NCBI RefSeq assembly: GCF_009857605.1
Contig: NZ_WWCT01000002.1
Coordinates: 248,001 to 312,000, forward strand
Direction of reading: 5' to 3'
DNA: 64,000 bases
From: Duganella levis
Lineage (GTDB): Bacteria > Pseudomonadota > Gammaproteobacteria > Burkholderiales > Burkholderiaceae_D
The notes beneath the pieces are model-generated. The model was given only the letters and a program-made list of their open reading frames with translations, did no database searches and had not been told where the DNA came from. The translations under genes and the position numbers were made by a program. Positions 45,201 to 54,863 of the stretch are shown piece after piece; position 1 is the first letter of the stretch; each line of letters begins with the position of its first letter.

Positions 45201-45539
45201 ATGAAGTCACTACTCTCTGAATTACGGGCGCTTGAAGTCGAGTTTCATCACCCCGGTGGTCGCTGCAATACGGATCGTCTGGGCAGAACCCACGATCGCG
45301 CCATCATTTTGAAGTACTTGTCCGAGCAGGAAAGTTCGCCGTCGGTGATATCGGACGATTTTGCCGTGAGCCAGCTGGCGCCGGATATTGGGCTGCTGAC
45401 TTACCGCTCAGCCCATCGAAAAGAAGAAGGCAGCTTGGTAGACCACACCCTACGTTCTTCCGTATGGGGTCGCGTTGAGCCCCCATGGCAGTTGCGCTAT
45501 CACCAAGGCACGCCGGCACGCGAGCTTTGGCATGCATAA
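45201..45539 (+). CDS. DUF4440-like protein with a probable internal deletion
   Basis: 112 residues of the SnoaL-like DUF4440 group: LLSELRALEVEFHHPGGRCNTDRL at the start and SDDFAVSQLAPDIGLLTYRSAH with LRSSVWGRVEPPWQLRYHQGTP at the end. Between TDRL and GRTHDRA the usual LLHPDF-x-E-F/V-G-R-S stretch of about 14 residues is absent, an in-frame loss that removes a strand and helix of the cone-shaped fold. It may no longer fold normally. The end overlaps the next gene by eight bases. Confidence 0.6.
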   Translation: MKSLLSELRALEVEFHHPGGRCNTDRLGRTHDRAIILKYLSEQESSPSVISDDFAVSQLAPDIGLLTYRSAHRKEEGSLVDHTLRSSVWGRVEPPWQLRYHQGTPARELWHA

Positions 45540-46029
45540 ACTCAATAATCGCTTCAACTATCTGCGCGGGATGGAGGCGCTGGCTGCCGTCGTGCTGCCG
45601 ATTGTTTTCGTTCTGGATTGGCGCAAGTCGGCAACGGGCGTGCATTGGCCGCTTGGGCTGGCTGCGCTGCTTTCGGTGAGCTATTTGCTGGTGCAGGGAG
45701 CGCTGTATTGGCAGCTGAAGCACAGCGCCTCGTCAGCGTCGGCCTCATTGCCGGGCTATTTTGGTAGACTGTTCAACACATTCAAGGCATCCAATCTGGT
45801 GCTGTTTGGTGGCGTGGCGCTTGGTTTCGTTGTCCAGATCATGGACGACGGCTGGAACGCGCAACTGGCCTGGCCGTTCGGGATTTTCCTGTTCGCCGTG
45901 CTTGAACACATCAACTATTATCACTATCAGCTGATGTATGACACCTCCGCATCAGTGCGGTATGTGTTGCGCAATCGCCGCCTGCGCAAGGCTGCGCTGG
46001 GCGTCGACTTGAATCGACATGCTGGGTAA
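45532..46029 (+). CDS. four-helix inner-membrane protein, unknown
   Basis: 165 residues. Hydrophobic segments at about 13-31 (GMEALAAVVLPIVFVLDW), 38-58 (PLGLAALLSVSYLLVQGAL), 87-106 (NLVLFGGVALGFVVQIM) and 111-127 (AWPFGIFLFAVLEHINY) give a compact membrane protein with a basic C-terminus (RYVLRNRRLRKAAL). No family is recognised. The ATG lies inside the end of the preceding gene, suggesting coupling. Confidence 0.65.
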   Translation: MHKLNNRFNYLRGMEALAAVVLPIVFVLDWRKSATGVHWPLGLAALLSVSYLLVQGALYWQLKHSASSASASLPGYFGRLFNTFKASNLVLFGGVALGFVVQIMDDGWNAQLAWPFGIFLFAVLEHINYYHYQLMYDTSASVRYVLRNRRLRKAALGVDLNRHAG

Positions 46030-46040
46030 CAGGAATCGCT

Positions 46041-46367
46041 ATGCAGGCTTCATGTAAGTGTAAACAGCCCCCATTCTATTTTGGGGATTACGTGACCATT
46101 GAGAGTGGTGACGATCCACGCGGCGCCGAAGTATCCTTATCTACTTGCAAGCGTTGCGGCGTTGTGTGGCTGACGTATCTGATCGAAGACCCGCAGTACA
46201 GCCGTTCTGGGCGGTGGTGGCGCGTCGAGGTGAGCCCTGAGTTGAGGGGGCAAGTTTCTGCTGCGACGGCTAAAGAATTCATCGAGCGTCAGCCGGATGG
46301 ATTCGCCGGCGGCAGTTTCTTTAATTCGTCTAGACATGCCATCGTGGCGCCTATCCATGTCGCATAA
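46041..46367 (+). CDS. small zinc-ribbon-like protein, unknown
   Basis: 108 residues. A Cys-x-Cys pair near the start (ASCKCKQPP) and a Cys-x2-Cys pair (STCKRCGVVWLTY) about 30 residues later could bind one zinc ion; the rest is polar. It starts eleven bases after the membrane protein gene and so may be in the same transcript. No family is recognised. Confidence 0.55.
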   Translation: MQASCKCKQPPFYFGDYVTIESGDDPRGAEVSLSTCKRCGVVWLTYLIEDPQYSRSGRWWRVEVSPELRGQVSAATAKEFIERQPDGFAGGSFFNSSRHAIVAPIHVA

Positions 46368-46518
46368 AGCCTTGTACATTATCTACACTGAACGCGAGAT
46401 GCTGCTGTCGAAGGCTCGCTACTGTCACCATCTGCGGCGACACAGGTTGAGACGCTGCTTGCCAGCGAGAGCCTAAGCTGTGTGCTCACATTCAAATGAT
46501 GTAGATGAAAGGAACGCT

Positions 46519-46860
46519 ATGGCTAAATATCTGATTTCTTTCCCGAGTGCGGCGATGGTGGTGCCGCAAGATGAGTTGGAAGAAGTGGGGCATGCTGCGC
46601 GTGCCGTGATCGAAGAGACCAAGGCGGCCGGCGTTTACGTCTTCGCCGGCGGCATCAATGAAAGCGTGCCGCCGGTGCTGGTGTCGGCGGACGGCACGAC
46701 GGAAGAGGGCGGCTATCCCTGGGCGCCGACGCTGAATGGCGGCTTCACCGTGCTCGAACTCCCATCGCGGGACGATGCCATTACCTGGGCGGCGCGCATC
46801 GCCAAGGCCTGCCGCTGTCGCCAGGAGCTACGCGTGTTTCAGTTTGATCCGCTATCCTGA
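46519..46860 (+). CDS. YCII-related domain protein
   Basis: 113 residues, MAKYLISFPSAAMVVPQDELEEVG at the start and FTVLELPSRDDAITWAARIAKACR near the end. This matches the YCII/DGPF small alpha-beta-barrel fold. AAAGGAA precedes the chosen ATG; the frame is open 13 codons upstream without a good ribosome binding site. The usual conserved His-Asp pair of YciI is not evident. The substrate is unknown. Confidence 0.7.
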   Translation: MAKYLISFPSAAMVVPQDELEEVGHAARAVIEETKAAGVYVFAGGINESVPPVLVSADGTTEEGGYPWAPTLNGGFTVLELPSRDDAITWAARIAKACRCRQELRVFQFDPLS

Positions 46861-46930
46861 GTACGCCGTTTTTAAAGCACGAACTGCACTTATTTCACAC
46901 GCTCTGGTCTAATTCCCTACGGAGGACGCC

Positions 46931-47362
46931 ATGAGCAATCTCTACGACGAAGACGTGGCTGCCTGGGCGCAAGAGCAGGTGGCTCTGTTGCGCTCAGGCC
47001 AATGGGCGTTGCTGGACATTGAGCATATCGCCGAAGAAATTGAGGACATGAACATCAGCCATCGCCATCAACTGGCGCACAGGCTGGCGATTTTGATGGC
47101 GCATCTGCTGAAGTGGAAGTATCAGCCAGATCGGCGTGGCAACAGCTGGAAGCGCACCATACGGGATCAGCGCCAACAGATCGCAAAAATGCTGAAGAAG
47201 ATGCCCAGTCTGCGCCACTTGCTGGAGGATCCTGAGTGGAATGAAGAGGTGTGGACAGATGCTCTCGGCATGGCCGTGCTGCAAACAGAGCTGACCGACC
47301 TGCCCAAGGCCCGCGAATGGACCCTGGAGCAGGTGCTGGCTGAGGATTACTTGCCGTCGTAA
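46931..47362 (+). CDS. DUF29 family protein
   Basis: 143 residues: LYDEDVAAWAQEQVALLRSGQW, DIEHIAEEIEDMN, LMAHLLKWKYQPDRRGNSWKRTI and a late W-x-LEQVLAEDYLPS ending. These are the DUF29 hallmarks, a domain common in cyanobacteria and scattered proteobacteria, of unknown function. GGAGG precedes the ATG. The 3' end overlaps the convergent dehydrogenase gene by 16 bases. Scattered distribution suggests lateral movement. Confidence 0.85.
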   Translation: MSNLYDEDVAAWAQEQVALLRSGQWALLDIEHIAEEIEDMNISHRHQLAHRLAILMAHLLKWKYQPDRRGNSWKRTIRDQRQQIAKMLKKMPSLRHLLEDPEWNEEVWTDALGMAVLQTELTDLPKAREWTLEQVLAEDYLPS

Positions 47363-48744
47363 GTCACGCGGAAGATGCGGCCGCCGTAGTCGTCGGACAC
47401 CAGCAGCGAACCATCGGCCTGCGTCACCACGTCGACCGGCCGGCCCACCACCTCATCGCCGCGCAGGAAGCCGTCGATAAAGGCGGTGTCGCTGACCAGC
47501 TTGTTACCGTACAGCGTAATTAGATGCACCGTGTAGCCGCTCTTGGTGCTGCGGTTCCACGAACCATGCTCGGCCACGAAGATATTGTTGCGATAGATTT
47601 CCGGGAACTGCTTGCCGGTGTAGAAGCTCATGCCCAGCGGCGCCACGTGCGGCCCCAGCTTGGCGACCGGCGGCTCAAACTCTTCGCAGGTGCGGTTCTT
47701 GCCAAACTCCGGATCCGGCACCACGCCGCCGTGGCAATAGGGGAAGCCGAAATGCTGGTTCGGCTTGGTCACCACATTCAGTTCGCAGGACGGCGTGTTG
47801 TCGCCTAGTTCGTCGCGGCCATTGTCGGTGAACCACAGCTGCTTGGTCGATGGATGGAAATCGAAGCCCACGGTGTTGCGCACGCCGCGCGCCACTTCTT
47901 CCAGCTGGCTGCCATCCGGATTCATGCGGTAGATCTTGGCGCTCTTGGTGTCGTCGGTATCGCAGATATTGCACGGCGCGCCGACCGGGATGTACAGCTT
48001 GCCATCGGGCCCGGCCCGCATCACCTTCTCGCCATGCCACTTGTCGCTCGGCAGGCTGGTCTTGACCACTGTATACGACGGTTTCTGCGCATAGCGCTTG
48101 TCGATGTTGTCGAAGCGGATCACGCGGCTGATTTCGCCCACGTACAGCGCGCCGTTCAGCAGCGTCACGCCGATCGGATTTTCCAGTCCCTCGGCCACGG
48201 TCACCACCTCGGCCGACTGCTTGTCGGCGCGCGGCACCAGCGCATAGACTTTGCCCGCCTTGCGCGAACCGACGTAGACGATGCCGCTGTCCGACACCAC
48301 CATGCTGCGCGCCGTCGTCGCGCCATCCGCATACAGACTGATGTGGAAGCCCTTTGGCAGTTTGAAGCCGCTCAGCAGGTCGGTGGCGGCCGGCTTGGCC
48401 GCAGGGGCAGCCGTGGCCACCGCAGGCACCGCCAGCTTCTTGTTGGCGCTGGCGGCGATGTAATCGGCCAGTGATGCAATTTGCGCCGCGCTCAGCGTTG
48501 GCGACCAGGCCGGCATATTCTTCTCCGGCACGCCCTTGCTGATGATCTTGATGAGATTGGCCTTGGTCGGCGCGCCGTGGATCCAGGCGTGCTCGCCCAG
48601 CGTCGGGCCGATGGCGCCTTCCATTTTGGCGCCGTGGCAGACGGCGCAGTTGGCTTGGTAGAGTTTGTCGGCGGTTTGTGCCGAAGCGGTGAAGGCAGTG
48701 AACGCCATGCCGATGGCGGCGGCTTGCAGAGCGAACTTGTGCAT
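47347..48744 (-). CDS. cytochrome c fused to a sorbosone/glucose dehydrogenase-like propeller
   Basis: 465 residues, exported (signal peptide to about residue 23). A cytochrome c domain comes first, with the heme site CAVCH (Cys33, Cys36, His37) and a probable axial methionine in KNMPAW. After an Ala/Pro linker, residues 130-465 form a six-bladed beta-propeller of the PQQ-type glucose/sorbosone dehydrogenase family (LPKGFHISLYADGATTARSM, SLPSDKWHGEKVMRAGPDGKLYI, DNGRDELGDNTPSCELN). It likely oxidises a sugar or alcohol in the periplasm and hands electrons to its own heme. The substrate is unknown. Confidence 0.87.
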   Translation of the reverse strand: MHKFALQAAAIGMAFTAFTASAQTADKLYQANCAVCHGAKMEGAIGPTLGEHAWIHGAPTKANLIKIISKGVPEKNMPAWSPTLSAAQIASLADYIAASANKKLAVPAVATAAPAAKPAATDLLSGFKLPKGFHISLYADGATTARSMVVSDSGIVYVGSRKAGKVYALVPRADKQSAEVVTVAEGLENPIGVTLLNGALYVGEISRVIRFDNIDKRYAQKPSYTVVKTSLPSDKWHGEKVMRAGPDGKLYIPVGAPCNICDTDDTKSAKIYRMNPDGSQLEEVARGVRNTVGFDFHPSTKQLWFTDNGRDELGDNTPSCELNVVTKPNQHFGFPYCHGGVVPDPEFGKNRTCEEFEPPVAKLGPHVAPLGMSFYTGKQFPEIYRNNIFVAEHGSWNRSTKSGYTVHLITLYGNKLVSDTAFIDGFLRGDEVVGRPVDVVTQADGSLLVSDDYGGRIFRVTYDGK

Positions 48745-48832
48745 TGTTATTTTCCCCTGTTGGTTGACGGCGTTATTGTACCGTCAGCCAAGGGGAGCAG
48801 GCGGACTGAGCCGCCTCCGGTGTAATGCAGGC

Positions 48833-50488
48833 TTAGCGGGCGCCAGTTGCGCGCAGTTGCAGCGCCGGCGCGCGGCCCGGTGCGTTGCGAGGACGCGAGG
48901 CGGTCATCGGCGACACGCTGGCCGTACGCGGCCCGCCATCGACCTGGAACACGCTGACCAGTTCAGCCAGATGCGCCGACTGGCCTTGCAGCGCCTCGGC
49001 AGCGGCAGCGGCTTCCTCCACCAGCGCGGCGTTCTGCTGGGTCACACCATCCATTTCCATGATGGCCTGGTTGATCTGCTCGATGCCGGCTTCCTGCTCG
49101 CTGCTGGCGGCCGTGATCTGTTCCATGATCTCGCTGACGTTGCGGATGCTGCCGACGATTTCCGCCATGGTCTTGCCGGCCTCGTCCACCAGCATGCCGC
49201 CGTTAGCGATCTTCTCGACCGACTCGTTGATCAACAGCTTGATGTCCTTCGCTGCGCTGGCCGAACGCTGGGCCAGCGTGCGCACTTCCTGCGCCACCAC
49301 GGCAAAGCCGCGGCCCTGTTCGCCGGCGCGGGCGGCTTCCACCGCTGCGTTCAACGCCAGGATATTGGTCTGGAAGGCGATGCCATCAATGACACCGATG
49401 ATGTCGACGATCTGGCGCGACGAGGCGCTGATTTCTTCCATCGTGGTCACTACGCCGCCGACCACTTCGCCACCGCGCACGGCCACGCCGGACGCGCTGG
49501 CCGCCAGCTGGTTGGCTTGGCGTGCAAACTCGGTGTTCTGCTTGACGGTGGCGGTCAGTTCTTCCATCGACGATGCGGTCTCTTCCAGCGAGCCAGCCTG
49601 CTGCTCGGTGCGCGACGACAGATCCTGGTTGCCGCTGGCGATTTCATCAGCGGCGGTAGCGACCGAATCGGTGCTGCCGCGTACTTCGCTGACGATGGCG
49701 GCCAGTCGCTCGCGCATGGCGGCGATGCTGTACAGCAGGCTGCTGTTGTCGCCGTCGGCCAGTTGCACGCGTACCGTCAGGTCGCCGCCGGCGATACGGT
49801 CGGTGATACCGGCTGCATAGCCCGGTTCGCCGCCCAGCTGTTTCAGCAGCGAACGGCTGATCAACCAGCCGAGTGCCAGTGCCGCCACGATCGAGATGGT
49901 GCTCAGCACGACGATCATCAGCGCCGAGCCGATGCTGCGGTCATGGATGGTTTTGCCGATCTCATCGATGACAGCCTTCTGGCGCTCAACCAGCGCACCC
50001 ATGCTGGCGACATACACCTCGCCGGCCGGAATGAATTCTTTCTCGATGATCTGGTTGGTGTGCTCGATATTGCCGGTCGCTTTTTCCGCGAAGGCTTGCT
50101 TGCGGATGGCCTGGTAGGTCTTGCGTTTGTCTTGCGCAGCCTCGAACAGCGACTTGGCCTGGCTGTCGCTCAGCAGTTCGACGATCTGGCGTTGATAGCC
50201 TTCGGCGACCTTCGAGGTGTTGGCAATGCCGTCCTCAAACATTTTTTGAGTACCAGGATCGTCGGTCTTGGATGCCGCCAATGCGCGTTGCACATTGATT
50301 TCAACGATGCCTTTCCAGCCGCTGACCAGGCGCTCGGTCTTCAGATGCTGGTCGAGCAGGGCGTCGGTGTCGCGCGCGGTCTGGCGGATGCTCATCCAGC
50401 TGGCGATGGCTACAGCAAGTAGCAGGATCAGCGTCACGCCGAAGCCGATGGCCAGGCGATTGCTGACTTTCATTTCAGATAATTTCAT
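48833..50488 (-). CDS. methyl-accepting chemotaxis protein with four-helix-bundle sensor
   Basis: 551 residues. Membrane helices at about 12-31 and 190-212 bracket a periplasmic four-helix-bundle (4HB-MCP) sensor; a HAMP domain (about 212-265) and a long signalling coiled coil follow. The conserved hairpin tip contains VVAQEVRTLAQRSASAAKDIK. Methylation segments flank it (EEQAGSLEETASSMEEL). It lacks a C-terminal CheR-binding pentapeptide and ends in an Arg/Pro/Ala tail. GGAGG precedes the ATG. The ligand is unknown. Confidence 0.93.
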   Translation of the reverse strand: MKLSEMKVSNRLAIGFGVTLILLLAVAIASWMSIRQTARDTDALLDQHLKTERLVSGWKGIVEINVQRALAASKTDDPGTQKMFEDGIANTSKVAEGYQRQIVELLSDSQAKSLFEAAQDKRKTYQAIRKQAFAEKATGNIEHTNQIIEKEFIPAGEVYVASMGALVERQKAVIDEIGKTIHDRSIGSALMIVVLSTISIVAALALGWLISRSLLKQLGGEPGYAAGITDRIAGGDLTVRVQLADGDNSSLLYSIAAMRERLAAIVSEVRGSTDSVATAADEIASGNQDLSSRTEQQAGSLEETASSMEELTATVKQNTEFARQANQLAASASGVAVRGGEVVGGVVTTMEEISASSRQIVDIIGVIDGIAFQTNILALNAAVEAARAGEQGRGFAVVAQEVRTLAQRSASAAKDIKLLINESVEKIANGGMLVDEAGKTMAEIVGSIRNVSEIMEQITAASSEQEAGIEQINQAIMEMDGVTQQNAALVEEAAAAAEALQGQSAHLAELVSVFQVDGGPRTASVSPMTASRPRNAPGRAPALQLRATGAR

Positions 50489-50658
50489 GGTACCTCCGTA
50501 TGGTGGTGAAGTGGTTATGTCTTGGAGGAGTTATTGTTATTTAAATGTAAATTAATATTACTTCTGAACATTATATCAGTGAATCATAAATGCCGTGTGG
50601 CAACAGATCGTTTCTTACTTTTATTTACAAAGTTGAAGAGCTTGGGTACGCTGCGGCC

Positions 50659-51372
50659 ATGACCACCATCCTCGATTTTGACGTGCCGTTCGACGGCCAT
50701 ATGCTGAAGGCGGACCACTACGTTGGCCGCGACAGCAACCGCACCCTCTACCTGCACGGCGCCGGTAACAGCCAGCGCCACAGCCATCGCTTGCTGCGCG
50801 GCGCCTTGCAGCAGCGCGGCCTGGGCAGCGTTTGTTTTGACGCCATCGGCCATGGCGAGACGGGCGGGACGCTGGCGCAGTCGTCGGTGGCCAGCCGTAC
50901 GCGGCAGGCGCAGGCGGTGCTGGCCGCGCAGGCAATGCCGGAGCCGCTGGTGGTGTTTGGCAGCAGCATGGGCGCGTATAACGCGATCCGGCTGACCGAG
51001 CAGCACAAGATAGATGCGCTAGTACTGATTGTGCCGGGCGTCTACACGCCGTCGGCGTATGAAGTGCTGTTCGGCCCTGATTTCTCGACCGTCATCCGGC
51101 GCGAGCGTAGCTGGGCCGACAGCGATGCGTGGGAAATCCTGTCGCGTTTCGAAGGCCGGCTGCTGGTGATCCACGCCGAGCACGACGCCACCATCCCGCT
51201 GGAAATTTCCGAACGCCTGGTAGCCGCCGCCACGCGCGCGCAATCGCGCCAGCTGTTCATCGTTCCCGGCGCCGAGCACAACCGCCTGTGGGCACTGCTG
51301 GCCGAAACGCCGGCCGACTTCAATGCGGCATTAGAGATGGTGCTGGAGGTAGTGGATGGCGGAAGGCAGTAG
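50659..51372 (+). CDS. alpha/beta hydrolase, small
   Basis: 237 residues. TLYLHGAGNSQRHSHRLL forms the oxyanion region, VVFGSSMGAYNAIR has the nucleophile Ser in G-x-S-x-G, LLVIHAEHDATIPL the acid, and VPGAEHNRLW the His. It is cytosolic. The start is MTTILDFDVPF, where the fold begins; the open frame further upstream looks non-coding. The last 16 bases of the gene, including its TAG, lie within the 3' end of the tRNA-Sec gene on the other strand. Confidence 0.8.
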   Translation: MTTILDFDVPFDGHMLKADHYVGRDSNRTLYLHGAGNSQRHSHRLLRGALQQRGLGSVCFDAIGHGETGGTLAQSSVASRTRQAQAVLAAQAMPEPLVVFGSSMGAYNAIRLTEQHKIDALVLIVPGVYTPSAYEVLFGPDFSTVIRRERSWADSDAWEILSRFEGRLLVIHAEHDATIPLEISERLVAAATRAQSRQLFIVPGAEHNRLWALLAETPADFNAALEMVLEVVDGGRQ

Positions 51373-51452
51373 GAGTCGAACTTACGAGGGAGCGTCTGAC
51401 GCCCCCCACCGGGTTTGAAGCCCGGCCCCATCACCGGATGAGTGTGCCTTCC
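51357..51452 (-). tRNA. selC: tRNA-Sec (anticodon TCA)
   Basis: Minus-strand sequence begins GGAAGGCACACTCATCC and ends TGCCTTCCGCCA, with CCA encoded. The acceptor stem has eight pairs (GGAAGGCA/TGCCTTCC), a feature of bacterial tRNA-Sec. The anticodon arm is CCGGG-CTTCAAA-CCCGG with TCA, which reads UGA. A long variable arm follows (TGGGGGGCGTCAGACGCTCCC) and then TTCGACT of the T loop. Length is 96 with CCA. It lies 22 bases after the selB stop, so it is likely made from the sel transcript. Confidence 0.93.
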
Positions 51453-51474
51453 GTATTGATTTGATTGCTACAAT

Positions 51475-53373
51475 TCAGCTGCTGTACGACCACACGGTGT
51501 TCGGTCGTACCAGATGGACGTTGCCAATCCGGCGAGTATAGCCGACGCGGTCGAAGAACTCCAAGATCTGAATCGCCCGCTTGCGGCCAATGCCGGTGGC
51601 ATCGCGGAACGATGACGCCTGCACTTCGGGCAGCGTGGCCACCATCCGCGCCAGCTCGTCCAGCCGCTGCGGATGGTAAAACAAATCCTTCACCACCTGG
51701 CTCAATTCACCGGTCTTCGACAGCTTGAGCAGCAGGCGCCGCACTTCAGCTTCCGGCATCTGGTGTTCGCGCATCAGCTCACGCACCCATGGCGGATCGA
51801 AACCGCCAGCCAGCAGCGAAGCCAGCAACGGCGCCACCAAAGCCTGTTCCTCGGCACTCAGGTCGACGCTATGCTCTGGCAAGTGCAGGCTGCGGCCGCG
51901 CTGTTTGATCGCGCCGCTGGCCAGCAGTGTGTCGACCAGGCGGCTCCACAAACGGTCTTCCATATCCGGCGAGACGATGCGCTTCAAGCGCCACAGTTCC
52001 GGCCCCGCATCATCCGGCGCGCGCGCATGGAATTCGGTCAGCGCGGCCAGGATGCGCGCTTGCAGCGCCTGCACCTCGGCCGCCGCAATCAGCAACTGGT
52101 CGCCACCTTGCAGGCTGACGGTCTCGGTGCCCGGCGGCGCGCTGATTTCTTCGGCCGGTAGCTGCGACAGCCGCACCAGCGTCGATACGCGCAGTCCCAG
52201 CGGCCCGCGCGCCAGCAGCGCCGCGATGTCGCCGGTGGCAATGTAATCGGCCAGCGCATCCAGCCACGCCAGCCGCGTTGAACTACGCCGCTTGCGCGCC
52301 GGCCCGAAGGGGTCGAGCACCATGCCGCCGCCGATGGTGGTGGTGGCCTGCGCGTTGCGGATCACAAAGCGGTCGCCCGGCACCGCATGCACCGGCGCGT
52401 CCAGCACCAGCTGCACGCGGCCGGTGTGGCCGGGCGCCAGCAGCTCGTCGTCCAGCAGCACCACGTTGGCGGTGTGATGGGCAGCACCCAGATGCACGTG
52501 CACCGGCGACCATGGCTTGAGCGTCTGGCCGCAGTCCGCCGTCAGCGTCAGCTGCACGTCTATCCGTTCGGAGCAGGCGGCCAGCGCCGGCGCCACTACC
52601 CAGGTGCCACGCGCGATGTCGTCCTTGCTCACGCCGCCCAGATTCAGCGCCAGGCGCTGTCCGGCGCGGCCGATATCGGACGAGCGGTTCTGCGCATGAA
52701 TGCTGCGCACGCGTGCCTCCTGGCCGCCGGGCGCCAGTTGCAGCGTGTCGCCCACGCGCACGCTTCCGGCCAGTGCGGTGCCGGTAACGATGGTGCCTTG
52801 ACCGGACAGCGTGAATACCCGGTCCACGCCCAGCCGGAACAAGCGCCGTTCGTCATTGGCCGGCAGCGTCGCCGCCATCTGCGCCAGGTGATGCAGCAGC
52901 GCCTTGACGCCGATGTCGCCTTCCAGCGTGGCGTTGGTGCGGAAGATCTGCGCGCCGGCGAAATCGGTCGGCGCCAGCAGCGCATTGATTTCCGCTTCCA
53001 GCTGTTCCAGCCGCTGGCTGTCGGCGCGGTCGATCTTGGTCAGCGCCACCGCGCCGCGCTTGACGCCCAGCAGGCGCAGGATGGCCAGATGCTCCAGCGT
53101 CTGCGGCATGATGCCGTCGTCGGCGGCGATCACCAGCAGCGCGGCGTCGATGCCGGTCACGCCGGCCGCCATGGTGCGGATGAATTTCTCGTGGCCCGGA
53201 ACGTCGATCACGCCGAGGATCTCCCCGCCTTCCAGCGGAGCGTAAGCGTAGCCAAGTTCAATCGAAATGCCGCGCGCCTTCTCTTCCTTCAGGCGATCGG
53301 TATCGACGCCGGTGAGGGCGCGCGTCAGCGTGGTTTTGCCGTGGTCGATGTGCCCTGCGGTGCCGACGATCAT
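51475..53373 (-). CDS. selB: selenocysteine-specific elongation factor SelB
   Basis: 632 residues. The GTPase domain starts [17 protein letters not shown] (P-loop), with DVPGHEKF and TKID as G3 and G4, followed by two beta-barrel domains. The C-terminal winged-helix repeats (from about residue 370) bind the SECIS RNA hairpin. It delivers Sec-tRNA to UGA codons with a SECIS element. The start at MIVGTAGH is fixed by the ATGA overlap with the selA stop. Confidence 0.95.
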   Translation of the reverse strand: MIVGTAGHIDHGKTTLTRALTGVDTDRLKEEKARGISIELGYAYAPLEGGEILGVIDVPGHEKFIRTMAAGVTGIDAALLVIAADDGIMPQTLEHLAILRLLGVKRGAVALTKIDRADSQRLEQLEAEINALLAPTDFAGAQIFRTNATLEGDIGVKALLHHLAQMAATLPANDERRLFRLGVDRVFTLSGQGTIVTGTALAGSVRVGDTLQLAPGGQEARVRSIHAQNRSSDIGRAGQRLALNLGGVSKDDIARGTWVVAPALAACSERIDVQLTLTADCGQTLKPWSPVHVHLGAAHHTANVVLLDDELLAPGHTGRVQLVLDAPVHAVPGDRFVIRNAQATTTIGGGMVLDPFGPARKRRSSTRLAWLDALADYIATGDIAALLARGPLGLRVSTLVRLSQLPAEEISAPPGTETVSLQGGDQLLIAAAEVQALQARILAALTEFHARAPDDAGPELWRLKRIVSPDMEDRLWSRLVDTLLASGAIKQRGRSLHLPEHSVDLSAEEQALVAPLLASLLAGGFDPPWVRELMREHQMPEAEVRRLLLKLSKTGELSQVVKDLFYHPQRLDELARMVATLPEVQASSFRDATGIGRKRAIQILEFFDRVGYTRRIGNVHLVRPNTVWSYSS

Positions 53374-54863
53374 GCTGTGAGCAGCGCCAGTTGTTCGATG
53401 AAGCGCTGCTGTTGATAGTCCTGCAGGCAGCGCAGGTCGAGCCACAGCGCGTCTTGCGCCACGCGGCCGATCACCGGCAGCGGCAGCGCGCGCAGGCGCT
53501 GTTCCAGCACGCCCAGCGCGTTGCTGACGCGGCCCGCAGCGGCAGGCCGCACCACCAGACCGTGACTCTGCAACTGGTCCACCGGCAGCGCGCCGCTGCC
53601 GATCTGGCTGAACATCGCTTCTTCGGTCACCTCATAGCCGGCGCCCAGCGCGGCCTGCAGCTGCGGCAGGATGGCTTGCGCCTGCGCGCGCATGTCGGCG
53701 GCAGGGCGGGTCAGCAGCTTGAGGGTGGTCAGGCGCTCCGGCAGCAGGTCCGGTGCGCGGTACAGGGCCAGCACCGGTTCCAGCGCGGCCAGCGTCAGTT
53801 TGCCGACGCGCAGCGCGCGCTTCAGCGGATTCTTTTTGATCTGTGCGATCAAGTCCTTGCGGCCGACGATGATACCGCACTGCGGCCCGCCCAGCAGCTT
53901 GTCGCCGCTGAAGGTGACCAGGTCGGCGCCGCCTTCGATGGTCTCGCGGACCGTGGTTTCGTGCGGCAGACCATACTGCTCAAGGTCGACCAGCGTGCCA
54001 CTGCCCAAATCCACCGCCAGCGGGATATTGTGCTTCTTCGACAACGGCGCCAGTTCATGCAGCTCGATGCTCTTGGTGAAACCGGTGATGGCGTAATTGC
54101 TGGTGTGGACCTTCATCATCAGCGCGGTCTGCGGACCGGCTGCTTCGTCGTAGTCCTTCAAGTGCGTGCGGTTGGTGGCGCCGACTTCGCGCAGCACCGC
54201 GCCGGCGCGCGCCATCACGTCCGGAATGCGGAAGGCGCCGCCGATTTCCACCAGCTCGCCGCGCGAGACGATGACCTCTTTGCCGAGTGCCACGGTGTTC
54301 AACATCAGCAGCACGGCGGCGGCGTTGTTGTTGACGATGGTGGCCGCTTCGGCGCCGGTCAGTTCCAGCAGCAGTTCTTCAATCAGGTTATCGCGGTCGC
54401 CGCGTTTGCCGGTGTCGAGGTCCCACTCCAGGTTCATCGGCCAGCGCATCGAATCCACCACCGCTTGCACGGCGGCGTCGGGCAGCAGGGCGCGGCCCAG
54501 ATTGGTGTGCAGTACCGTGCCGGTCAGGTTGAACACGGGCCGCAGCGGCGAAGCGTTTTGTTCTTGCAGCCGCGCCGCCAGCATCGCCAGCAGCGACGGG
54601 ATGCTGGTGTCGGGCGCGCCGGCCACCGCCACTGCCGTGTCGCCGCCTTCGCGCGCGGCCAGCAGCATGGCGCGCAACTCGGCCAGCAGCGCGCGCGCCG
54701 CATCCAGCGTCTGCACGCGGCCATAGGCGGCCAGCAGCGGCTCGCAGTCGGCATCCGACAGGATCAGGTGCACCGCCGGCAAACGGATGGCGGCCGCCGG
54801 CACGCCGGCGGCCGACGCGGCGCCGTGCAGCGTGTTGTCTGAGCGGGCGGACTGCTCGCTCAT
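53370..54863 (-). CDS. selA: L-seryl-tRNA(Sec) selenium transferase SelA
   Basis: 497 residues, PLP enzyme that converts seryl-tRNA-Sec to selenocysteinyl-t[18 protein letters not shown], the TGKRGDRD region, [14 protein letters not shown] and the PLP lysine in [14 protein letters not shown] are all family signatures. It overlaps selB downstream and fdhE upstream by ATGA at each junction, so fdhE-selA-selB-selC form one unit. Confidence 0.95.
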   Translation of the reverse strand: MSEQSARSDNTLHGAASAAGVPAAAIRLPAVHLILSDADCEPLLAAYGRVQTLDAARALLAELRAMLLAAREGGDTAVAVAGAPDTSIPSLLAMLAARLQEQNASPLRPVFNLTGTVLHTNLGRALLPDAAVQAVVDSMRWPMNLEWDLDTGKRGDRDNLIEELLLELTGAEAATIVNNNAAAVLLMLNTVALGKEVIVSRGELVEIGGAFRIPDVMARAGAVLREVGATNRTHLKDYDEAAGPQTALMMKVHTSNYAITGFTKSIELHELAPLSKKHNIPLAVDLGSGTLVDLEQYGLPHETTVRETIEGGADLVTFSGDKLLGGPQCGIIVGRKDLIAQIKKNPLKRALRVGKLTLAALEPVLALYRAPDLLPERLTTLKLLTRPAADMRAQAQAILPQLQAALGAGYEVTEEAMFSQIGSGALPVDQLQSHGLVVRPAAAGRVSNALGVLEQRLRALPLPVIGRVAQDALWLDLRCLQDYQQQRFIEQLALLTA

